This document shows, one piece after another, positions 5,665-11,257 of a DNA stretch of 11,257 nucleotides (within the stretch, counting starts at the first letter, position 1; every line of letters begins with the position of its first letter). The translations under genes were made by a program, and so were the position numbers. The notes below the pieces were generated by a model that did no database searches, was not told the origin of the DNA, and worked only from the letters and a program-made list of their open reading frames with translations. Origin of the DNA: CADEEV01 sp032127875 (GTDB lineage Bacteria; Acidobacteriota; Vicinamibacteria; Fen-336); assembly GCA_032127875.1 (NCBI GenBank), contig JAQBHI010000125.1, positions 1 through 11,257 of the forward strand, given 5' to 3'.

Positions 5665-7568
5665 GAGATCTCTCCCCAACTGGGGCCGGACTCTTTGTCC
5701 ACTAGGTGTGGGACGTTGCATGGTAGCGCGTGTCGCATGATCTCGCAAGCGGCCTCCGCCTCCTCCATCGTGAAGCTGCCGTCCACCTCGTCATGGACCT
5801 GCAGCTGCAGCGAGTCGATACCGGCCTCGTCGATGCCTACCATGGCGAACTTCATCTGGTCACCGGAGCTGCCCTGGACTAGGCGGTTGAGCGCCTTGAA
5901 GATCCAGTCGTAGCCCTTGCCGCCCCAGAGCTTGGGGAAGTGGACCTTGCGCCCACCGGCCGTCATGATGTAGCCGTGCTTCTCGGCTGCCTCCTCGCAG
6001 AGCTTGGCGAGCTTCTTCATCCACGGGAACGCGGCGTCGAACTTGTCGATCATCGCTTGGCACTCGGGACCGGCGCCCAGGTATTTGATCTTCTTGCCGT
6101 TCTTCTCGAACTCCTTCCACTCGGTGGGCATGAAGAGCTTGGTCGCCATCGTGCCGCCGCCCATCCCATACATCCTGCCGAGCCCGATCTCCTTGGAGGC
6201 CGCACGGGCGATCTCGATGACGGAGGAGGTGAACGCGTGGAAGTCGGTGGTCGGGTCGTCGCGATACATCTGCGCTGCGATGGCTGCGCCGGGCAGGTTC
6301 TCCAGCTCCGCGTAGTGCGTGGCCCACCGGGGCTCCTGCGTGCCGTAGTCCAGGGAATACCAGTCGCGGCCCTCGTCGGGCAGGTAGATGCTGCGCCACA
6401 TGGGGCCGATCTCCGGGTCGCGGCTCGGCTGCTGCTGGAGGTTGGGCTGCTTGCAGGACAGGCGACCGAAGCGTGCGCCACCCGTGCCTTCGTCCTCGTC
6501 CTCGCCGATCATCTGGTTGAACGTGCAGTGGATCCGTCCGTTCACCATGTCGCGTCGGATCGAGTGGCAGAAGGTGCCGGTCACCTTGTTCCACTTCTTC
6601 GCGTCCATGATCAGCTCGGGGATCGTCTTCGGGTCGCCCGGCTTGGACGGGTTGTTCTTCACGATCTCCTGGAGCATGGGCTTGGTCACGCTGTCGTTGC
6701 CGTTCTCGTTGCGGCACGGGTAGCCCATGTTGCGCAGGATCGGCACCCACACCGCGGACTTGTTCGTGTCGTCGCGGGAGAGGTTCACGCCGGTCAGCCG
6801 GGTGATCTCCTTGAGGGCGCGCAGCTCCTTGGACAGCGCCACGCCTTCGACGTGCTCCAGCTTGTCGAGGTCGATCCGCACGCCGCGCCGCTTCATCTTG
6901 ACGAGCACGGCCTGGAGCTTGCACTCCATGTCGTAGATCTCGCGCAGTCCCTGCATGTCGATCAGCCGCTCCTGGATCTGGATCAGCTCGACCGGGAGGA
7001 CCCCGTCCTGTTCTGCGTAGGGCCCGACCGCGCAGGCCGGGAGCTTCCACATGTCGGCCTTGGGGCAGAGTCCGTAGTAGGCGGCGAACTCTTTGAGGAG
7101 GGACTCGTCTTTGCCCGGCAGTCCGCGTCGCTCGGCGATTGCTTGGAGCGAGTATCGCATCTGGAGTTCGTCGAGGAGCGGCTCGGCAACCTGCACGTCC
7201 CGCATCGTCGCATGCGGGAAGAGTATGCGTTGTTCAGCAGCATAGTCCAGATCATACTGCAGGTTAGCGCCCACGATGTCGCCCGTGAAACGGGCAGCGT
7301 TGTCGCGGATGTAGGCTTGGGTCTGTTCGAGGTCAAGGTTGCCTCCACCCTCGTGGGCGATGGGGAGATAGAACTTGGGCCCGCCTTGGAGGTAGACGGA
7401 GAAGCCGGTGATGAAGCCGCCGGTCCGCACACCTGGGCCGCGCTCCTTCAGGTGCGGGTCGCAGGTCTCCAGGTCAAAGCCCACTCGCCGCGCACCGTCC
7501 CATGAGGGTAGGTCGGAGAGGCGAGGGGCTGTCCAGTCGGAGGTGGGGCGGAAGCGGGGAAGCTGCAT
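5661..7568 (-). CDS. Family A DNA polymerase with 3'-5' exonuclease, no 5' nuclease
   Basis: 635 aa, the presumed replicative polymerase. Exonuclease motifs are complete: DLE (D32, E34), GANLQYD (D106) and YAEQD (Y184, D188). In the polymerase domain, RFGRLSCKQPNLQ (366-378) matches the primer-binding motif, motif A is DYGTQEPR (D407, E412), motif B is RAASKEIGLGRMYG (R455, K459, Y467) and motif C is QVHDEV (D593, E594). All catalytic residues are therefore present. Motif B has Leu463 where E. coli Pol I has Phe762 and T7 has Tyr526; motif A has Thr-Gln in place of the usual Gln-Ile. There is no N-terminal 5' nuclease, as in T7-like and Z-genome phage (DpoZ) polymerases. The ATG at 7568 has only a weak ribosome binding site, 6 nt after the previous gene. 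Confidence 0.93.
   Translation of the reverse strand: MQLPRFRPTSDWTAPRLSDLPSWDGARRVGFDLETCDPHLKERGPGVRTGGFITGFSVYLQGGPKFYLPIAHEGGGNLDLEQTQAYIRDNAARFTGDIVGANLQYDLDYAAEQRILFPHATMRDVQVAEPLLDELQMRYSLQAIAERRGLPGKDESLLKEFAAYYGLCPKADMWKLPACAVGPYAEQDGVLPVELIQIQERLIDMQGLREIYDMECKLQAVLVKMKRRGVRIDLDKLEHVEGVALSKELRALKEITRLTGVNLSRDDTNKSAVWVPILRNMGYPCRNENGNDSVTKPMLQEIVKNNPSKPGDPKTIPELIMDAKKWNKVTGTFCHSIRRDMVNGRIHCTFNQMIGEDEDEGTGGARFGRLSCKQPNLQQQPSRDPEIGPMWRSIYLPDEGRDWYSLDYGTQEPRWATHYAELENLPGAAIAAQMYRDDPTTDFHAFTSSVIEIARAASKEIGLGRMYGMGGGTMATKLFMPTEWKEFEKNGKKIKYLGAGPECQAMIDKFDAAFPWMKKLAKLCEEAAEKHGYIMTAGGRKVHFPKLWGGKGYDWIFKALNRLVQGSSGDQMKFAMVGIDEAGIDSLQLQVHDEVDGSFTMEEAEAACEIMRHALPCNVPHLVDKESGPSWGEIS
7198..7219. 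repeat. 8-bp inverted repeat within the polymerase gene
   Basis: TCCCGCAT and ATGCGGGA are separated by six bases (7206-7211), a perfect 8-bp stem with a 6-nt loop. It lies in the exonuclease-domain coding region and has no T-run after it, so it does not look like a terminator. A chance hairpin in G+C-rich coding DNA is likely. Confidence 0.4.
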
Positions 7569-7574
7569 GGGAAC

Positions 7575-7868
7575 CTAGAGGGAGGTGCGTGCGAGGTAGG
7601 CGATGTCGTTGTCGCCTGCACTGGGGTCGATGACGGTATACTGCGCGCCGGGGAAGTGACGCCAGATCGTCTCGCGCTGGGCGGGGGTCAGGCTGCTCAC
7701 GTCTGCAACCGCATACTGTGGTGGGTTCGCGCTGCGGCGCTGATGGATGAGCACGTGGATGTCGTTCGACACGAGGACGTTCCGCCTGTTGACCAGGACG
7801 TTGTCCTTGAGCTGCCGGGCGAACTGGGATGTCGCTTCCGGCGACCCGCTGATGGTGATGAGCTTCAT
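7575..7868 (-). CDS. Hypothetical alpha/beta protein before the polymerase
   Basis: 97 aa, not recognised. It opens with a strand and glycine-containing turn, MKLITISGSPEATSQFARQL, at the place where a P-loop NTPase would have GxxGxGK[ST]; here the loop is GSPEAT with no Lys, so nucleotide binding by a Walker A is not supported. Later strands (NVLVS 30-34, YAVADVSSL 52-60, QYTVIDPS 76-83) alternate with helices, consistent with a small alpha/beta fold or the remnant of a P-loop domain. ATG at 7868 comes 12 nt after the previous stop and has no strong ribosome binding site. It is in the same orientation and transcription unit as its neighbours. Confidence 0.6.
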   Translation of the reverse strand: MKLITISGSPEATSQFARQLKDNVLVNRRNVLVSNDIHVLIHQRRSANPPQYAVADVSSLTPAQRETIWRHFPGAQYTVIDPSAGDNDIAYLARTSL

Positions 7869-7880
7869 GACTGAACTCTA

Positions 7881-8588
7881 TCACACCATGTCGTCGTAGG
7901 CGCCAGCGTCTTTGAGAATCTGGGTGTAGGGTGCCTTCGACGTGGGGTGGCGCTCGATGATAGCGTCGGTTTGGGCCTGCGCCTTTTCCATCCAGTCGGC
8001 GGGGGCCGACGGCGGGCGGTCGTCCACGAACTTGTCGCAGATCATCGCGTCGCGGATCACGATCAGCCCAGCGATGGCCTTCGACACGTGGTGGATGCCG
8101 GAGTCGGGGTCGAGGTCCTGACCCTCGTGCCATGCGTCGAGGTGTCGTCCGCAGGCGTCCTGGTAGATGCTCGCGCGGACCCCGGCGATGCGCCAGTTGT
8201 AGGCGCCATACTTGCGGCTGCCCTCGAAGAGCGCGTTGCCCACCTCGTAGAGCACGGTGCGCGGGATGTAGGAGAGCGGCGGCTTCTTCGCGCCGCACCC
8301 GTCCTTCGGGTTGCTGTCCTTGACCTGGGCGTCGGTCAGGTCGAGACCCGCCTTCTCCATCGGCGAGCTGTCCGCGATCTCCTGCATGAGGTCGGTGCGG
8401 TCCCGCAGGGACAGGTCTTCAGCCATGTAGGTGAACCTCCCAATCTCTGCGTCGGGCCCGTAGTCGTGCAGGAAGACCACGTCCACGAATAGTTGGTCCA
8501 CGGCCACGACGCGGGCGGAGCGTCCTACTCGCGAGGGCTTGCAGGAGTTCTTGATGATGACGATGTCGTCCACTTTGAATGTGTTCAT
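7881..8588 (-). CDS. dATP/dGTP diphosphohydrolase-type protein (DUF5664-like) with an extra N-terminal domain
   Basis: 235 aa. Residues about 92-190 match the N-terminal dATP/dGTP diphosphohydrolase (DUF5664) type: NPKDGCGAKKPPLS (93-106), SRKYGAYNWR (124-133), RASIYQDACGRHLDAW (138-153) and a Gly-Gln-Asp-Leu-Asp-Pro-Asp-Ser-Gly-x-His-His stretch (156-167). Enzymes so named split purine dNTPs into dNMP and pyrophosphate; I infer that role from the family. Residues 1-60 (FKVDDIVIIKN...) look like a small KOW/SH3-type beta-barrel and are not part of the usual domain. The ATG at 8588 overlaps the HD gene stop (ATGA). With the HD protein it forms a pair suited to removing chosen dNTPs from the pool. 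Confidence 0.82.
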   Translation of the reverse strand: MNTFKVDDIVIIKNSCKPSRVGRSARVVAVDQLFVDVVFLHDYGPDAEIGRFTYMAEDLSLRDRTDLMQEIADSSPMEKAGLDLTDAQVKDSNPKDGCGAKKPPLSYIPRTVLYEVGNALFEGSRKYGAYNWRIAGVRASIYQDACGRHLDAWHEGQDLDPDSGIHHVSKAIAGLIVIRDAMICDKFVDDRPPSAPADWMEKAQAQTDAIIERHPTSKAPYTQILKDAGAYDDMV

Positions 8589-9118
8589 GCGGTCAGTTCC
8601 TTGAAGCGCTGAAGGAAGAGGGCGCGAGCGTCGCGCCAGCCCCAGGGTGTGATCACGGCGGGGTGCGCGCTCGGCATGCCGGTGTGTTTCTTGGTGCCAT
8701 ACCAGGACAGCCCGAAGTCGCGGGCCTCGGTCATGAGCATGACGTTGTCCCAGTGCTTGACGGCCTCGGGGTGGTGGTCGCCGGGCAGTCCGAACGCGGC
8801 GCGGATGGCCTTCTCGAAGCGAGCTTCGAACGTGCCGAACTGCGGCATCTCGCTCTTGTAGGGTGAAGGCATGTCGCCCAGGTAGGCCTCGGCGGCGTCG
8901 TGCATGAGGCACTCCAGCGCGAGTCCCGGCGGGCACATGCGGCTCATGAGCACGCAGTGCTGCGCGACGGAGTAGGGCTCGTAGATGCTGCCGCCGAAGC
9001 GGTTGGTGTTCGCGAGGTGGTGGGCGATGTCGTCGATGCAGATCTGCGACGGGTCGGGGGAGTGACAGTCCACGCGCTTGTGCGTGAACGTCTCTATCCA
9101 GGTTGCGGTGGACGTCAT
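8585..9118 (-). CDS. HD-domain phosphohydrolase (YfbR/DatZ-like)
   Basis: 177 aa. The HD-domain metal site can be read in order: YSVAQH (H54), LMHDAAEAYLGD (H73, D74, with E77 and D82) and a later Asp at D124. This matches the deoxynucleotidase-type HD proteins common in phages, which remove phosphate groups from dNMPs or dNTPs; DatZ of 2-aminoadenine phages belongs to the same broad family and removes dATP. The substrate here cannot be read from sequence. The opening WIETFTHKRVD...PDP..ICIDDIAHHLA is also typical. ATG at 9118 overlaps the aGPT-Pplase-like gene's stop by 4 nt. No strong ribosome binding site is visible, so translation is probably coupled to that gene. Confidence 0.88.
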   Translation of the reverse strand: MTSTATWIETFTHKRVDCHSPDPSQICIDDIAHHLANTNRFGGSIYEPYSVAQHCVLMSRMCPPGLALECLMHDAAEAYLGDMPSPYKSEMPQFGTFEARFEKAIRAAFGLPGDHHPEAVKHWDNVMLMTEARDFGLSWYGTKKHTGMPSAHPAVITPWGWRDARALFLQRFKELTA

Positions 9119-9915
9119 AGCGTTTGGTAGTAGCGGTAGCGGTTGAATTCGTGGAGGGCGCTCTCGACCTCCGCCATCTCCCAAGGGACTAGGTCCTTGA
9201 TGAAGCTCGGAGAGGCGGCGAGAAGCTCGCCCATCCAGTGAAGTATAGCATCCTCCGAGCGAGGATGCCCGAAGAGAAACTCACTTGGATCGTCGGACAT
9301 CACCCAGCCCATGCCTTGGGCGACTGCGCGAGAGATGTGGGCCCACAGGTTGATGTCCAGGGCTTGATCTAGCACGCACGTGTGCCGCAGGTCGGTGCAG
9401 ACCTCGTAGGCCACGGAGGGCCACATGTAGTCGTAGGTGTTGAGCTTGGCGTGGAAGAGCTGCATCGGGAAGGCGTGCCTCTCCGCGGTGATGCCCAGCT
9501 CCCGGGCGTCCTTGACGAATGGGCGGATGAATGCCAGGGCCGCGGCCTCGCGCTCACTGGTAATCCCCGGGAGGTTGCCGTGGATCATGGGGCCCACGCT
9601 CTTCATCTCCGCCAGGATGCGCCGCTCGTTCCACGGCTCTTCGCGGAGGAGGTAGGGACGGAGGATGGTGCCCGCCGGGATGTTGTTGAAGTAGCGGAAC
9701 GCCACGCACGCGAGCACGGACCGCTCGGGGTCGTCCGCCACGACGTCGCGGATGTTCTCGCGGAACCAGCGGGTGACCTCGTAGTCCTCCCGGTAGATCG
9801 TGCCGTGCCGGACCAGCTGCATCGTGATGTCGTCGTGGCCCAGGCCGATCAGCTCACGGCCGTGCTTCTCCTGGCGGGAGACGGCGAACGCGAAGAAGTC
9901 CCCGAGCCTATCCAA
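9115..9915 (-). CDS. aGPT-Pplase / 5-hmdU DNA kinase helical-domain-like protein (thymine hypermodification family)
   Basis: 266 aa, mostly helical. Signature segments of the family are present: YREDYEVTRWFRENIRD (41-57), ADDP (60-63), FRYFNNI (73-79), WPSVAYEVCTDLRHT (165-179), DINLWA (187-192) followed by a degenerate glycine-rich segment to GMGW (201-204), and EVESALHEFNRY near the C-terminus (249-260). Relatives have a glycosylase-like helical fold and act with 5-hydroxymethyl-dU kinases or attach amines and amino acids to activated thymine in phage DNA. Here there is no kinase domain, so it may be the transferase-type or helical partner only. It begins with TTG at 9915, supported by GGAGGTGG upstream; the first ATG would remove the first 31 residues. 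It overlaps the 120-aa gene by 8 nt and the HD gene by 4 nt. Confidence 0.82.
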   Translation of the reverse strand: MDRLGDFFAFAVSRQEKHGRELIGLGHDDITMQLVRHGTIYREDYEVTRWFRENIRDVVADDPERSVLACVAFRYFNNIPAGTILRPYLLREEPWNERRILAEMKSVGPMIHGNLPGITSEREAAALAFIRPFVKDARELGITAERHAFPMQLFHAKLNTYDYMWPSVAYEVCTDLRHTCVLDQALDINLWAHISRAVAQGMGWVMSDDPSEFLFGHPRSEDAILHWMGELLAASPSFIKDLVPWEMAEVESALHEFNRYRYYQTL

Positions 9916-10270
9916 GGAAGGCCACCTCCAGTAGGGCTACCATGTCGTCCACGGTCTCGCCGTAGAGAGAGCTGAAGATCCAATCGGAGTCCTTGCGGTC
10001 GTGGACGATGAGGATCTCCACGTCCGCATGCACTAGCGGCAGCGGCTCGGCGGTGAGCACGTGCTTGCCGCTCTTGGCCCACAGCTCCAGCGCGCCCTCC
10101 TGCACGGTGTCGAGCACGACGAGGCATTCGGCCATGCCGGGCGTGTCGGTGAGCCACGCGGAGCCCACGACCATCTCGTCCCGGTTCGTGACCGGGTAGC
10201 AGGCTTGGTAGTTCTGGACGATCTGGTCGATGACCTTGGCGTAGTGTTCGGTGCGTAGTGCGATGATCAT
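9908..10270 (-). CDS. Hypothetical protein, 120 aa
   Basis: Not recognised. It is a mixed alpha/beta sequence without membrane segments: helix (HYAKVIDQIVQNYQACY, 9-25), strands (CLVVLDTV 49-56, VEILIVHD 84-91) and an acidic helix at the end (TVDDMVALLEVAF, 106-118). No catalytic motif stands out. The ATG at 10270 overlaps the cupin stop (ATGA) and has AGAGG upstream, which favours it over the longer reading. Its stop overlaps the TTG start of the aGPT-Pplase-like gene by 8 nt, so its translation may influence that gene. Confidence 0.7.
   Translation of the reverse strand: MIIALRTEHYAKVIDQIVQNYQACYPVTNRDEMVVGSAWLTDTPGMAECLVVLDTVQEGALELWAKSGKHVLTAEPLPLVHADVEILIVHDRKDSDWIFSSLYGETVDDMVALLEVAFLG
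9922..9929 (-). promoter_or_regulatory. Ribosome binding site that decides a TTG start
   Basis: GGAGGTGG on the minus strand, ending 6 nt before the TTG at 9915. It is among the best ribosome binding sites in the window and is the main reason to accept the TTG start of the aGPT-Pplase-like gene. Confidence 0.7.
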
Positions 10271-10707
10271 GGGAGCCTCTTCATGAAGCGGACGTCGCCC
10301 CTCCCGGGCGTGTCCAGGCAGTCGTAGTAGAGCCAGCACTTCCTGCGGTAGGGTCCTGTGAACATGAGCGTGATGCAGCCGCCGGGCTCGATCCCGACGA
10401 TGCCGTGCGGGTCGTCATGTCGACGTTTCGTGAAATAGTCGACATGTCGGTAGTGGGTGTTGATGAGCCGGTCGCCGTCCACCGTGCCGCTGACCTCAGT
10501 GTAGCTCCCCTTGAGCACGAAGGCGATGAACGACCACGGGTGGTCGTGCATCTCCCGCACCGGGTTGGGCTCGGTGTGGAAGTTGATCTTGATCTCGAAC
10601 CACGGCGTGCGGAGGAAGCAGAACGAGTCGAATTCGCCCGGCTCCGACCAGCGGGCTAGGGCCCAGTCGCTGCAGCTGTCGTCGATTCTCGATTTGAAGA
10701 TTCGCAT
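10267..10707 (-). CDS. Cupin-fold protein
   Basis: 146 aa. REMHDHPWSFIAFVLKGSYTE (51-71) is a cupin motif 1 with H54, H56 and E71, and the later HDDPHGIVGIEPGGCITLMF (97-116) followed by TGPYRRKCWLYY resembles motif 2 of the phage and bacterial cupins with HDHPW and TGP signatures. A metal site is likely from the His residues; the substrate and reaction are unknown. The HxD...H facial triad of 2-oxoglutarate oxygenases is not evident, so I do not call it a base hydroxylase. The ATG at 10707 has GGAGG 8 nt upstream. The gene overlaps the end of the membrane-protein gene by 52 nt. Confidence 0.8.
   Translation of the reverse strand: MRIFKSRIDDSCSDWALARWSEPGEFDSFCFLRTPWFEIKINFHTEPNPVREMHDHPWSFIAFVLKGSYTEVSGTVDGDRLINTHYRHVDYFTKRRHDDPHGIVGIEPGGCITLMFTGPYRRKCWLYYDCLDTPGRGDVRFMKRLP
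10413..10449. repeat. Inverted repeat within the cupin gene
   Basis: CATGTCGAC (10416-10424) and GTCGACATG (10438-10446) form a perfect 9-bp inverted repeat with a 13-nt spacer. Two more pairs outside a single mismatch extend the arms to 11 of 12 positions. It could form an RNA hairpin or a protein-binding site, but it also encodes ordinary cupin residues (RHVDYFTKRRHDD). Confidence 0.55.
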
Positions 10708-10913
10708 TTCCAGTTCCTCCAGTGGTGGTAGCTGATTGCGGTGAACACGATGCCCCACACCCAGATGGACGTCATGCCCATGTGCATGCCGAGCGCGATC
10801 CACAGGACTTCACCGACGATTCGGAGGAGCCACCCGATGTGGTTCTTGCGACCGACGAAGACGAGTCCCATGATCAGGAAGATCGTGGCAACATGCCCCA
10901 GGACGTCGGTCAC
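10656..10913 (-). CDS. Small membrane protein, PnuC-like fragment
   Basis: 85 aa with about three hydrophobic segments: 5-20 (LGHVATIFLIMGLVFV), 27-43 (GWLLRIVGEVLWIALG) and 48-63 (TSIWVWGIVFTAISYH). The GRKNHIGWLLRIVGEVLWIALG segment and the following W-rich helix resemble short phage and bacterial relatives of the nicotinamide-riboside transporter PnuC, but only about three helices are present, so transport is unproven. It begins with GTG at 10913 and overlaps the upstream stop (GTGA), with GGGGTG upstream. Its last 17 residues (ESSNRESTTAAATGP) are read in the region shared with the cupin gene and look like an unstructured tail. Confidence 0.65.
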   Translation of the reverse strand: MTDVLGHVATIFLIMGLVFVGRKNHIGWLLRIVGEVLWIALGMHMGMTSIWVWGIVFTAISYHHWRNWKCESSNRESTTAAATGP

Positions 10914-11224
10914 GTGATGTCACCCCGCTCGATGCCCTCATCGACCTCGCCGTTCATCTCCTCCATGATCCGCTGGGCGCGGAGCTGCTCCTCCTGCTTG
11001 CCGAGCTGGCCGCCGACGTAGCCGAGCGCGGCGCCCGCCTCTGCCAGGGCACCGGCAGCTTCCTGCAGGGCGTGCGGGATGCACGGGTAGCGGTCCGGCG
11101 GTCCCTCGGTGTAAGCCTGCGCGGAGCACCCGCATTCCTTGACCTTCATCTCGCCGTGCTTCTCGCGCTCGCCACCCTTGAGTAGCTTGGGGCGGTTGGT
11201 TCCTCTGTCACTTGACTTGCTCAT
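10910..11224 (-). CDS. Cys-containing hypothetical protein, first gene of the visible cluster
   Basis: 104 aa. The N-terminus is basic (MSKSSDRGTNRPKLLKGGER), followed by CGCSAQ (C31, C33), C48 and H51, which could bind a metal, and then a long Ala/Gly/Glu-rich helix (about 53-95). It is not recognised. The ATG at 11224 has AAGG about 9 nt upstream; an internal ATG at residue 26 is possible but lacks a good ribosome binding site. It is the most upstream gene visible in this transcription unit, so any promoter lies outside the window or in the short stretch to the right edge. Confidence 0.6.
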   Translation of the reverse strand: MSKSSDRGTNRPKLLKGGEREKHGEMKVKECGCSAQAYTEGPPDRYPCIPHALQEAAGALAEAGAALGYVGGQLGKQEEQLRAQRIMEEMNGEVDEGIERGDIT

Positions 11225-11257
11225 AACTGATGCCTTCGGGGGGTTTTGGGGGCTGAA
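11225..11257. other. Short non-coding edge with G-tracts
   Basis: 33 nt at the right edge, upstream of the first visible gene. It contains GGGGGG, TTTT and GGGGG on the plus strand (11238-11252). I see no promoter boxes. Two G-tracts are too few for a G-quadruplex within the window. Confidence 0.3.

Noticed and set aside
7198..7219. Hairpin in the polymerase gene as a terminator
   Set aside because: The 8-bp stem has no following U-run and lies in the middle of the exonuclease domain coding sequence.
5940..7505. 521-codon open frame on the plus strand, antisense to the polymerase
   Set aside because: It mirrors the polymerase gene, has a Val/Leu/His/Gly-rich composition typical of antisense frames in G+C-rich DNA, and has no domain. 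The minus-strand frame has all family A motifs.
7569..7880. Promoter or terminator in the gaps around the 97-aa gene
   Set aside because: The gaps are only 6 and 12 nt, and no promoter boxes or stem plus T-run are visible.
10267..10707. The cupin protein as a 2-oxoglutarate-dependent base hydroxylase
   Set aside because: The His residues fit a cupin metal site, but no HxD plus distal His and Arg arrangement of TET/JBP-type oxygenases could be read.

Overview
This 11.3 kb window looks like part of the replication and nucleotide-metabolism region of a tailed dsDNA phage (or a prophage or environmental viral contig). Every gene I can support lies on the minus strand, so the cluster is transcribed from right to left. 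It is packed almost without gaps: many neighbours share ATGA or GTGA start/stop overlaps, and the largest gap is about 19 nt. The sequence is G+C-rich by eye (roughly three-fifths), and GTG and TTG starts are used. This suggests a high-GC bacterial host, but nothing identifies that host. I found no structural genes, integrase, tRNA, promoter, terminator or CRISPR array.

In transcription order (high to low coordinates), the right part holds a Cys-containing hypothetical protein, a small PnuC-like membrane protein, a cupin protein and an unknown 120-aa protein. Next comes a standalone protein of the alpha-glutamyl/putrescinyl-thymine pyrophosphorylase (aGPT-Pplase) / 5-hmdU DNA kinase helical-domain type, a family tied to thymine hypermodification in phage DNA; it starts with TTG behind a strong ribosome binding site. 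Two nucleotide-pool enzymes follow: an HD-domain phosphohydrolase and a dATP/dGTP diphosphohydrolase-type protein with an extra N-terminal domain. A 97-aa unknown then precedes a family A DNA polymerase with a 3'-5' exonuclease domain and no 5' nuclease.

The centre is a run of small genes (51, 81, 68, 172 and 94 aa): an acidic peptide, a basic protein, a CPFCG protein, a coiled-coil protein and a possible relict of the deaminase fold. These are followed by a SLOG (DUF2493) nucleotide-binding protein, a PD-(D/E)XK/VRR-NUC-like nuclease and a 794-aa primase-helicase (AEP primase plus DUF5906-type SF3 helicase). The left end has three small hypothetical genes and the 5' end of a gene that runs off the window.

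Taken together, the primase-helicase, polymerase and nuclease would form the replication core, while the HD and diphosphohydrolase enzymes would adjust the purine dNTP pool. HD phosphohydrolase, dATP/dGTP diphosphohydrolase and a PolA lacking the 5' nuclease are the partner set known from 2-aminoadenine (Z-genome) phages, but the defining enzyme PurZ is not in this window. The aGPT-Pplase-like protein points separately to thymine modification. The best lead is therefore a phage with modified DNA, and the genes just outside the window would decide it.
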